Assembly: GCA_011947345.1 (NCBI GenBank)
Contig: JAAVTG010000333.1
Location: 124,001-188,000, forward strand
Length of the DNA stretch: 64,000 bases
Direction: 5' to 3'
Source of the DNA: Phytophthora quininea
Taxonomy: Eukaryota; Oomycota; Peronosporomycetes; Peronosporales; Peronosporaceae
Shown: in pieces, positions 54,790 to 64,000 of the stretch
How the letters are laid out: every line of letters starts with the position of its first letter
Numbering within the stretch: position 1 is the first letter of the stretch
The notes under the pieces: model-generated
Seen by the model: the letters and a program-made list of their open reading frames with translations, nothing else
Databases searched by the model: none
What the model was told of the DNA's origin: nothing
Made by a program: the position numbers and the translations under genes

Positions 54790-57700
54790 TCTCCCCTCTC
54801 TCTGCCAGAGTCCGTCTATCGGTGCGTGGGCTAGTAGCCGTCGATGAGTTGTTTCCAACCCTTTCTATCTTGTGCGCAGGTTCGGAGCAGGTAAAGGTCG
54901 GGGGCTCGTCGCAGTCTGTGTCCTGAGACTGAGGAAAGCGTCTGAAGGTCATCGTCGAAAACCAAAGAAAGTGTAAGTCGTCGTTTGCCACGCCATGAGC
55001 CTTGATTACTGGGTGTGAAGTAAGCGTCCATGAAGCGGTATGCCGGGATATTCGTTGGTCGGCGTATAATATATCCAAAGTGTCTCCAGCGGTTGCGGAG
55101 TAGGACATAGCGGAGTGGTTCGGGTCCCGTCCTGTCGTAGAGCTTGTCGTTGGATTTTCAGTCTGGGTGGTGCACGCCGATCACCTTCCGGAGCTGATGG
55201 CGGTGAAAACTTTCGAGGCTGACAAGATCAGCTTGCGTGAGCGCTCAGGTGCCGCTGTTGTAAAGCAGGATTGGCAAGGCGTAGCGGTTGTAGAGGCAAA
55301 CTCGGGTCTCCTTGGAGGTTTTCAATGGCCGAAGCCAGATGTTCCACAGTCGGTGGAATGCTGCAGATGCGAGATTTTTGCGTCGAGATAGGTCTTCTGT
55401 GTCACCAAGTAGTGAGCATAATTTGCGCGTGTTGCGCCAAGCTTCATGGGTCTTGCGTGAAATTCTTGTACTGCATGCTGTCGGGCTGCGGAGGATCTCG
55501 GTAGTTCTATCTTGGTAGTATTCATCTGCAGTGATCATTTTGCCAGAATGGCGAGTGTTTGGGTTTTGATAAGAGCTGCAATTTCGAGTTGGCGGCAGAC
55601 GAAGTCAGCGTCGTCGGCATACACGATCACGTCTGCGAGGAGGTCGTGGTCGATGTCGAGTTGGCTGGCCAGGTCGCAAAGAGCTGCATCTAAATACACA
55701 ACAAAAAGAACTGGGGAAAGTGAGTTGCCTTAAGGGGTACCTGTGTTGCTCTCGATTGGCGAGAGCAGGGTGTTGCTAATCCGAAGCGAGAGGTTCGTCT
55801 CGCGGAGTAGGAGTCGAATTGGGCGCATCTCATCGTTGTCCACGATTTCTTCGAGTACGGAGAGAGATTTGTCGCGGTTGACGGCGTTAAAAGCACGGGA
55901 GAGATGGATCCCTAAAATGTGGAACCATTCCTTGTATCGTAATGCCCGAGCTGCTATCCATCTGTGGGCCTAAACTGCTTCGGCAGTACTGCGACTGGGT
56001 CGGAACCCACTTTGATGTGGGGACAAGAAGCGTTCGACCTTCGGCGAGATTTGATGAAGCACCACTAGCGATCGCTTTGCAGATGCTGTTTAGTAGCACG
56101 ATGGGTCGGAGGCTGGCACATTGGCCGGCCGGCTTGTTTGGCTTAGGGAGTCCGAGCAGGATCCGTCACCCAGATGGATGTTGTCTCCAGTTGTAAACCC
56201 ACGGATGGTGATGTCGGCGAGAGGTTGAGCCAGAATTGTAGCTCCATATTTTAGTAGCTCGGAAGGAATGGCGTCTGAGCCTCTGTGCCCCCATTGCGTA
56301 TGCGTTGGAAGGCGCGTTCGAGTTCGTCAGCTGTAATGGGGTTTTCCAGTGGGTGCTTGAGTCCGTCATTTGGGACAGGTTGTCGTTGCGGGTCGACGAA
56401 TTGTTCTTGAAAATGTTGCTTTATCTTTTTACCGGTCGCTTTTAGGCTGAGAATGTATTTTCCTTGGCTGTCAAGTAACAAGGTTAGTGGTGAGCGTTTC
56501 TCAGAGAGAGCCCGGGTAGCCGTGAAGAGCTGAGCCGAGGGGTTTGGCTTCTCCATGGCGGTTAGTTTCTCGTCGATATAAGTGATCACAGTTGCTTTGC
56601 TGCGTTATCGAATTTGATTGAGGATGGCGTTGTGTTGTCGGCGAAGGGTCTTGACGTCTTGGGAATGGTGATTGTAGATGACTAGGCGAAGACGCCGCTG
56701 TTCCTGGGACAGGTCGGCGAGCTCAGCGTCGGCTGTCTCGGCATGTAGAACGCGTGGTAGTTAGCCAGCGGTGTCCGCTGCTGCTTCTAGAGTCTTGTTC
56801 AACGCAGCGTTTCATCGTTGATTAGTCGTTTCATGATGGTGTGGTATATCGTCGAGCAATGTCGTGAGCTGTTTGCGGTATTGACGGCGGTAGTCGTCCC
56901 GGTGAACAAGCTGGTACGTAGCGAGACGCGTTTCAGCTGTGTTGGATAGTGACGCTTTTCGTCGGCGGAGGCTGCTGAGTATGCGAATGTTAAAGTCGAG
57001 CGTGACCAACTTGTGATCAGACTGCGTGAGAGCACCACCCATGACTGGGCGTTGATGCAGAGGGATTTGTGGTCCTGATGGAATAGTATGTAGTCAATTT
57101 GGTTGAAGATGCTGCGGTCTGCGAGTCGATGGGTCCAGGTCGTAATGGTTGCGGGCGTGCTTTCTGAATGCTGTGTTCGTGAGGAACAAACGGTTAGAGT
57201 CACAGAAAGAGGAGGGGATAGTGCCATTGCGGTTGCGTCGGCCACGACCCAATTCTCCCACAAAGGTTTCTTGATCCCGGCATCCCCTCTTCTTTGGCGT
57301 TGAAGTCGCCAAGTATAAAGGTCGTTTCCTGTTGCGGAAGTTTCACCCGTGCCTCGTTGAGATCAGCGTAGAATTGGTCAATCTCGTTGGCGGGATATCC
57401 GCTGTGCAGCGGATAGGCGTTAATGATGTTGATCCGTTGCGAGTGCAAGAGGCGGAGTTGTAAAACCCCGATTCGATCGGACTGGGCCCAGTACTTGTAG
57501 AGAAACCTGCGAAGATGAGGGGAAACAGCAAAGCTGATCCCGTGCCAGCGGTTGGATATTGGGAGAGTTAGAAGGTGATATGTACCTGTCTTTTGCTCGA
57601 TCTGGAAGATGATGCGAGTCACTTGAAGTCTGAGGATGTCGAGCTTGTATGTCTTCAGGTCTCTTGGGAGAGTCTCATGTTGTTTGCGCTGAGAACCAAT

Positions 57701-57890
57701 GGATTGGACACTGAACGTATCTAAGCGGAGATGGCGCGTTCGGGGCGACGGGCGTGGGCGCCGAGGCTGTCTAGCTGGGAACTGGGAATGAGAGTGTGAG
57801 TTGGAGGGATGTTCGTAGAGGGAGAGACCCGTGAAAGACTGACAGACGCGGTAAAGCGTCTGCCAGAAGCGCTGGGCTAGCATCATGCTA
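54790..57890 (-). pseudogene. Non-LTR retrotransposon (APE-type endonuclease plus reverse transcriptase), decayed
   Basis: On the minus strand. An APE-like endonuclease starts about 57700: RKQHETLPRDLKTYKLDILR, SNRWHGISFAVSPHLRRFL, INIINAYPLHSGYPANEIDQ and FILGDFNAKEEG (the GDFN metal site), then SQSDHK-type sequence (GGALTQSDHKLVTLDFN, about 57000). A linker leads to RT: ENPITADELERAFQRIRNGG (about 56330), a broken middle, then LADVIVYADDADFVCRQLEI (about 55630, YADD active site). The C-terminus has YALPILLYNSGT and WRHFGYIIRRPTNIPAYRF (about 55060). Frames shift often and stops are present. The domain order without RNase H fits an RTE-, CR1- or Jockey-like lineage; the clade is uncertain. 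Confidence 0.8.
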
Positions 57891-60119
57891 ACTCAGACTT
57901 CCCGGGAGGGCCTCACCCCCAACCCGAACCAGGATGGACATCTCTTACCCAAAGAAAAGCGCGATTATGAGAAGAACCGCGATGCTGAAATCCCATCTCG
58001 CCAAAAGTAGTCTACAATTTTACCCATAGATTTATCTTTACTGGACAAAATATGATTGAAAATGCATCAAACTGCCTGCATAAATGCCGAGCTGCGATAT
58101 CCAGATTCTCATTTAAACATCTACGATATTCGTTGTTACGAAACTTTTGCGCAGCGTCCAGTGGTAATGATGGATCATGCGCTTGAAAACAATCTAATCA
58201 AATGGTATTTGCTGCGCTTAGAGCTAAAAGGTAAGTTGACCAACGTGGTGGCAAGGCTTATTTCCCGATTCGCTCACCACGTCGTCTTGAACATTAGACT
58301 GTTGTTTGGAGCGTTGGCAAGTTAAACCTACGTACAAGACCATCTATTTGCCGTCTCTGGATCAGGTTTCGACAGAAAACTCAAACCCATGTACAACAAA
58401 TTTGAGATCATGGTATTTCATTACACAAGCACAATATTCGGCTGGCTTATATGTGTGTAGTCTCTGTTCAACACCTTGCAGTGGATTCAATCCTCCTTTT
58501 CCGTGTGGAGACAGCGCATAAAAACAAGTTTTGCGTCAATACGGTAGTTGTGTAGTCGTTCACGACATCAGCTTTATTTTGAAGCTCGGCTGTAGGATAC
58601 AACGTATGCCCTGTGGCTTTATTTGCCGCATTCATTTTCTTCTCAGCTTCCATTTCCCCTTCAGCGTCTTCTGCTTGTGACTCGAACAGTTCTTTAACCC
58701 CTATACTGCTCTAGTGCGGTGGTGACTCGTTTGTGGCTGTAACATTTGGTTCACTATTCCTATCACCGTTTGATCGTCTACAGTATTGCCTGGACAAACG
58801 AGATCAGACAGACTACTAAAGTTAGTAGTTTTGAAATTACTTGCCTTTTCTTCCATTACAGGAACAGAAGGAATACTGCTGGAATCTAAAATGACTAGAA
58901 CTGTGTCCCAGGGCGGGGATGGTTTTGGGTGCCGGCTTACACGCTTACGCAGCAGGCTAGGCCGCGCGGGGAATAGGGCGCAGTAGGGGCCCTGAGTGCA
59001 AATGTTTTCCCCAGGTGCTCTTGCGTAGCGAGGAACGGTCCTAGAGAGTCGTCCACGGTACCGGAACTCGGTTTCTGCACGCAGAGAAGCCCACGTCCGT
59101 TCGTAGAAGCAAAATATGGTCGATTTGTTGTTAGCTCTGCTGTCTGTTGAGCCCTGCAAAGCAGAAGTAAAAGTGAAAAGCAAACCGTGTGTGATGCCTC
59201 GCGACACCAGCACTCACTCCTTGCTCCTGCAACTCAGTCACCGTTCTTGAGCACGCTAGCCGCTTGTGCTTGCTTCCTGTTGCCTTCCTGTCAGCTCCAG
59301 CAGCCAGCACTCATGGCCGTGAGCTCCGCCATCCCCCAACCGGCTCTTAAGGACCGATACCCTTGAGGTCGTCCCCCGCCCGCTGTCGGGCCACGCCTGA
59401 CCTCAGCGTCCGCCTGTCTTCCATCCTCTGCGACCCCTGTCGTCTCTCTTCGATGCTGTCAGCAGTTGCTGCCTTAGTCGAGGCCTCTCGCCCAGTTGTA
59501 GTCGCCCGATTCGTGCTAATCCCTCCAGAAGCCTTCTTCCAAGTTGACATGACTTTCAGCCAATCCCGGTCGAGCAGTCATCACTACTGTAGCCATCCTT
59601 GGAACGGTCTCTAAACCCGCCCGGCTGCCGTCCAGATTCACTTCGTGACAACTGTTAAATTCTCTTTGGATATCGTGACTTGCTCGTACAGTGAATTATT
59701 TGCTATTAGCCGTTGCAGAGCATTGCATAGGTCGAACCCGAAAGTATGCTTCTCCGTTGCAGTTCTTAGAGTAGCTTCGCAAGCACCATTTGTGTGTTTT
59801 TAGAAAAGAGAGATACTGGCTCTCACGTTGAAACAGTTTATTTTGTAAGTCTAGTTAATTTAGTAAGCTCTCTATAGCTACCATTTATCTTAAACAGTGG
59901 TTTAGTGATGTAAACAAAAAAGATGCATTCCAAAAGAAGGCTGAATATTTTTGCCATCTCAGGACAACCACTAAAGCGTACTTACCTTCAGCATCGTCAC
60001 CTTCACTGGTAGCATACTCCTACTACTCAGCTCCCCACTTGGTTTTCTTTCCACCGTTCGGGCCAATTTTGGTCTATCGCACTTCGTTTCTGCGTCTAAA
60101 CGGAGTTGTGCGTGCGGGC
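57891..60119. other. No supported gene
   Basis: Open frames such as 58056-58325 (+) and 59213-58701 (-, 170 aa) lack recognisable motifs or splice structure. Around 58,900-59,620 the sequence is more GC-rich and pyrimidine-rich. Probably decayed repeats; no termini found. Confidence 0.4.
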
Positions 60120-61023
60120 TTAAGCTCCAGCGCAAATATCCCACAACATATTTCGCCCTCTGCAATCCCATCGCCACAGCATGGCGTTTAGCTGGCAGCT
60201 GTGGTTGACAAACCTGGCAAGCGATCCTTTCGCGGTTACATTTGTCACTTCACAGCCGCTCATTTGTGCACGATGCACCAAGTCTCCAGATAGCACATTG
60301 TGGTTAGTTAGTATAAGCCTAGTAAAGCGGTATAATTGGTGCATCGACCTGTTGTCGAAGTTTGTATTTCTTGACACTTCCTCCTGCTTACTCGATGATG
60401 AAACTCGCCTTTGCGAATGACTTGGGCAGCAATAAGTGCTATCCCCTTTGGACCGTTTTGATCTATCGCTTGCTCTGCCCGTTGCCTTTGCTGAAACCTT
60501 TAGTTCCTGTACCTTTGCCTGAATCGCATTTCAAATACTTGCACTCGACCTGCATCTAACACGGCACACTTGTCATTATGAACCCGTAGTCCACGTATGT
60601 AAGCCAATAAAGCGAGCGGTTTTCGCAGCGTTCTTCACAAGTGACGCTACTGTCGGCGAATATGCACATACACAATGGAGTATCGTCCTTTCCACCAAGT
60701 TTTAGACGGCAGGCGCAGCTTCGGTGCGAGTATTGACATCGGCTGGAAGCTGGAAGGCACGAATACGAGCGCAGCCGATGTGAGTCAAACTGCCAAACAA
60801 GCAGGCACCGGTGAGACAGGAGGGTGGCAGGCGGTGCCCACACCTCCTGCAGCGCGATAAACGACGCGCGATCTACGTTGGACTTGGTCACAGTGACGGG
60901 ATCGACAGCGAGCAGCGAGACACTCGCCTGTGCCAGGCTCGGGTCACGCTCAACCGCACTCTCGTTGATGTAGGCGTCTTCCACACCTCTGTGCAGGTCC
61001 GCACGGATATCTTCGCAGCCCAC
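60120..61023 (-). pseudogene. AWS-SET histone methyltransferase remnant
   Basis: From about 60710 the minus strand has DDTPLCMCIFADSSVTCEER-CENRSLYW and, after a frame break, VECKYLKCDSGKGTG, the Cys pattern of an AWS (associated-with-SET) domain. It continues as SFAKASFIIE then a stop where Y is expected, AGGSVKKYKLRQQ, and SGCEVTNVTAKGSLARFVNH-SCQLNAMLWRW, which is the SET core (normally ...K.GN.ARF.NHSC.PN). The catalytic NHSC motif is kept, but at least three stops precede it and the EL-Y-DY end is lost. Related by pattern to ASH1/SET2-type H3K36 methyltransferases. Embedded in repeats, so a captured or duplicated gene that died. Confidence 0.65.
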
Positions 61024-61117
61024 CTTAAACTATCCTACTCCACTTTAGCTCTTTGATCCACACACGAATTGTTGAAAAAGCCGACCACCGAGATGTAGCA
61101 CTGATCCATCACCCGGC

Positions 61118-63374
61118 TTAGGGAACAAACGAACAGCCGTAAACTCTCGAAGAGACAGCTTGGTCTCCTTCCGACGTTTCTGGCCATTTGAATAGGTATC
61201 GATGAAAGACCATCCTAACTCTCTGCTTGAAAAAGCAGCGGGTACTGGAGTGGATCGTACATCGGGTTCGTCTCGAATAAACGGAGAAGACGCCGCTGCT
61301 TCGTGTAGATGATAAGGTCTCTGTGTTTGTCGAGGTTTCCGTCCTCCACCAATGTCGCCTCAACCTCAGACACGGTTGGTAAATTTGTTGTGCCAGGTCG
61401 CCAGCGATCCGCGTACACGTTAGACTGGAGATCCACGATCTCTTTCCCGTCCGCTACCTCTTTCCGAAGGATCTCTCCCAAATTCAAGAACTACTGCCCG
61501 AAAGGATTAATTGTTGCCATCATGTGCTCAAGGGTTCCCAGTTTTTCCAGGTCCAAGTAAGAAAAATGCCTTCGCGACGCGCTGCCCGTTTTCGCATATC
61601 CGGATCTACGATGTAAATCTGTGCGAACTTCGCCGGTGCTGATTGGCTTGTGTCGAAGTAATCGATCGACGGGAGTAGAGAACCGAGATAGTGACCCAGG
61701 GCACCTTGGATCCTGTATGTGTAAACACCGCGTTGCCCCTGCACTGATGTATCCTCTCTCGCGCGTTGAAAGGCGGAGCTGTCACTTCTGGACGCCCCGA
61801 TGGACGTGGAAGCAAACACCTGATCGTACGCACAGATGTGTTCTCTGAACTCCTATTCTCGATAAAAGTCGTGGACCCCGCATAACACGGGCCATAGCAG
61901 CAATGCTCACGAGCTGCATCATAAACCGTTCTGGTAAAGTCAAACCTTTGCGAATATTTGTCGGGCAAAGTTTCAACACAATAGCCATTAGAAATCGAGA
62001 ACTTCGGGAGACAGCCATGTTCAATTGCAGCGTTACAATCGCTGCATATCGTAAACCATGCTGTCCAGTGTCCACTACCATTGACAAAGCAGCGAAAACT
62101 ACGAGGAGAAACCGTTGTATCGGCCAAGAACATCACGTAAGAGGGTTGAGCATATTCATTTCGTAGTTTGGTAGGAAGTCTGACATCCACTTTCCCAAGA
62201 CACTGCCGCATCTTAGTCATATATCGCCAGTCCGACGCTTCCTTTCGTACGGACTCTTCGCGACGAATTAAGCGATCACAGGGAGCTCATACGCACTCAT
62301 CCAGGCCATCAGGGCCTAATGCTTGTTGTAGCCTTTTCAAAAGCCTCGTAACGGTCATCACCGCTCAATGGTTCAAGTCTTTTTGCATAGTTGGCGTCGC
62401 TTCGTTGTCGGCAACTTTGTGGTCTTTCGGCAACGCACTGTCGATACTTACGCTGGTAGAGCCAATTGTGCTCATGCTCCCCACTAGCGCGGGTCGATCC
62501 GTCGGCGTTGGTGTGTCCAACGTTGCTTTCGCCTCTACATTGACACCGTTGCTGGTCGTCTTCTTGGCCTCAGCAATGCGCCACCGATACTTGCGCTGGT
62601 AGAGCCGATTATACTCTCGCCGGTCTCTAGCGCGTGACAACTGCAGCCGATCCTTCGCTGTCAACGGCGGCAGGGTTGCCTTTACCTGTGGATTGACTTC
62701 ATTGCCAGCAGCTGTCTTGGCCTTCGGAATGCGCTGTTGATAAATGGACCAGTAGAGTTGATTGCGCACCCTAAGTTCTTTGGCTTATGGTACCAGCATG
62801 GTTTCATACATTTGTTCACCACGATCTCCACCAGGACTGGAAACATTACATCCAACTTTCTTGTCGTCATGCTTTTCAATACCGAGAAGTCTGATGCCTC
62901 CATCAAGAATGCTCTTTTCTCCAGTTTCGTTGCTATGCTCCACGCCATCATTTGGAAAGCTGAAAAGGCTGTCCTGAACTTCATAGTCACCCCATATTGC
63001 ATTCTCCCGCACCTAGATTCCATCAAGATGCTGTAAAGGTCACTCTCCGCCGAGCTTTCGGGATCATCACCGCTGTCCAGGCTTACTGGTGCGCCAATAA
63101 TGCTGACGCGCTTTCGTTTCAATGCCAACAAAACACCAGAGGCCACAGCACCAATGTCCAGGACGGCATTGTTTTTATCTTGACGGTTCACCTGTTCGCT
63201 ATTGTGGTATAGCAACACACAAAATCCGTCAGATATGGATGAGCTACAAACACAACAACGCCGAAGAACAGGTCGGCGGTTGTTGGCCTGCGCTAGGCGG
63301 CCCCCAGCGGTTCGGCCCAGCCGGGACAGTAGTGTCTTGTTCCCGCCAGTGCTTCGCTTCCAAGCCAGCCACAC
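61118..63374 (-). pseudogene. Helitron protein, N-terminal half, decayed
   Basis: From 63374 down: an unrecognised N-terminal region with ASGVLLALKRKRVSIIGAPV, then a basic stretch (62769-62365), CSDCNAAIEHGCLPKFSISN (about 62040), GVYTYRIQGALGHYLGSLLP and FAQIYIVDPDMRKRAARREG (about 61720-61570; the Helitron helicase-like N-terminal domain, normally G.Y.FRI.G...H..GSLLP...FAQLYI.D), then HRDLIIYTKQRRLLRLFETN and MYDPLQYPLLF (about 61310-61220). The PLQYPLLFP block is a Helitron signature. The sequence then ends; Rep HUH and helicase parts are missing. Stops occur between blocks. Confidence 0.7.
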
Positions 63375-64000
63375 GACTCAGCTGAGCTGCCTGAGTCACT
63401 CTGAATACCCTGTGCCCTCCACCAAAGGGTGGATGACGGCGCAGACCGCGCTTTACAGGTCGCCAGGAGCAAAGGCTTCCTGATTGAAAGAGTTACGGCA
63501 CCCCGACTGACGGGCGTACCGGCTCGCGGACGCGGCGAGACTTGTAGAGGGCACTTGGCGGAACTTTGCCCAACACCAGGCCGAGCTTGTGCTCTTGGCG
63601 CTATCAGACAACACCCTACAAGCTATGCCTCTCGGGTGTAGCCGGCAGACATAATCCAGCCCCGCGCAGGGACTTACCGGATAGTATGCGCTTGTTGTAG
63701 ACTTGGAAAATTCTGCTCTGTTATCTGTTATCTCCGTGCGGCCCTTCGAGCCGTCCTATACTAATTCCTAGTCAATCTTAAACAAATATCTAATGAGATG
63801 AATCAGCTGCGACCCCTCGCTGGGTCCAGCCTGCAACCACCGGCGACTCTCCGGACCGAAACCAACGCTGCCAAAGATCTCGTCGCCCGCTGACTCTACC
63901 TCTGCGGCGACTCGGCTGCCCAAATCCTTTACGATGTATAATCGCTTGCCAAGTTGCCTGGCCAATTTGTCGACTTGGTCCCGCTGAGTCGAGTCCACTA
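63375..64000. other. Repeat-like edge sequence, no gene assigned
   Basis: A minus-strand frame 63998-63768 (76 aa, with KLARQLGKRLYIVKDLGSRV and GFGPESRRWLQ) starts at or beyond the edge and could be the start of a retroelement protein. The stretch 63,400-63,760 is GC-rich without a motif; read on the minus strand it could be an LTR, but no partner lies in the window. Confidence 0.3.

Noticed and set aside
58701..59213. 170-residue minus-strand open frame as a gene
   Set aside because: Composition is uneven, no motif is recognisable, and it overlaps pyrimidine-rich, repeat-like sequence.

Overview
The window looks like nuclear DNA of a Phytophthora-type oomycete (inferred from content, not from a database match). 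Reasons: compact genes on both strands with many short GT-AG introns (mostly about 60-110 nt), genes of a flagellated eukaryote (SPAG17/PF6 central-pair protein, a nephrocystin-like NACHT protein), and oomycete-style retroelements (Ty1/copia primed by a half tRNA-Met, Ty3/gypsy, RNase-H LINE, Helitron, PIF/Harbinger, Tc1/mariner).

Positions 1-20,313 are a gene-dense island of ten genes: cyclic-nucleotide-binding protein (+, 5' end outside the window), PPPDE/DeSI isopeptidase (+), NACHT ATPase with coiled-coil tail (+), cysteine-less complex I bridge ferredoxin (-), DEK_C/TFIIS-N nuclear protein (+), MGH1/GH63-like membrane-anchored glycosidase (-), SPAG17 (+), a small EF-hand protein overlapping the SPAG17 stop (+), NAP/SET histone chaperone (+) and signal peptidase subunit SPCS1 (-). 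Two divergent pairs share short promoters (9,640-9,831 and 14,241-14,345). Several of these genes carry one-base frame slips although flanking protein sequence is well kept, which I read mainly as sequence or assembly errors.

Positions 20,314-64,000 are almost entirely mobile DNA in nested layers: gypsy gag remnants split by a 1.6 kb insertion (20.9-23.2 kb); a repetitive coiled-coil gene with a 0.6 kb inverted duplication (23.2-27.85 kb) and a TA-flanked small DNA element between the arms; a decayed gypsy pol (30.8-35.5 kb) split by a LINE fragment; a PIF/Harbinger relic cut in two by an intact copia element with identical LTRs (37,213-42,092); a Tc1/mariner element with 216 bp terminal repeats (42,462-44,024); a deleted Helitron (45,263-47,989); AT-rich DNA with a second TA-flanked inverted-repeat element; an older copia (50,201-54,710); a decayed APE-type LINE (54.8-57.9 kb); a decayed AWS-SET methyltransferase (60.1-61.0 kb); and the N-terminal half of another Helitron protein (61.1-63.4 kb).

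The two copia elements share a feature worth attention: the primer binding site matches the anticodon arm of tRNA-Met, so the ATG inside that site is the first ATG of the gag-pol frame. I see no CRISPR array, rRNA or convincing tRNA.
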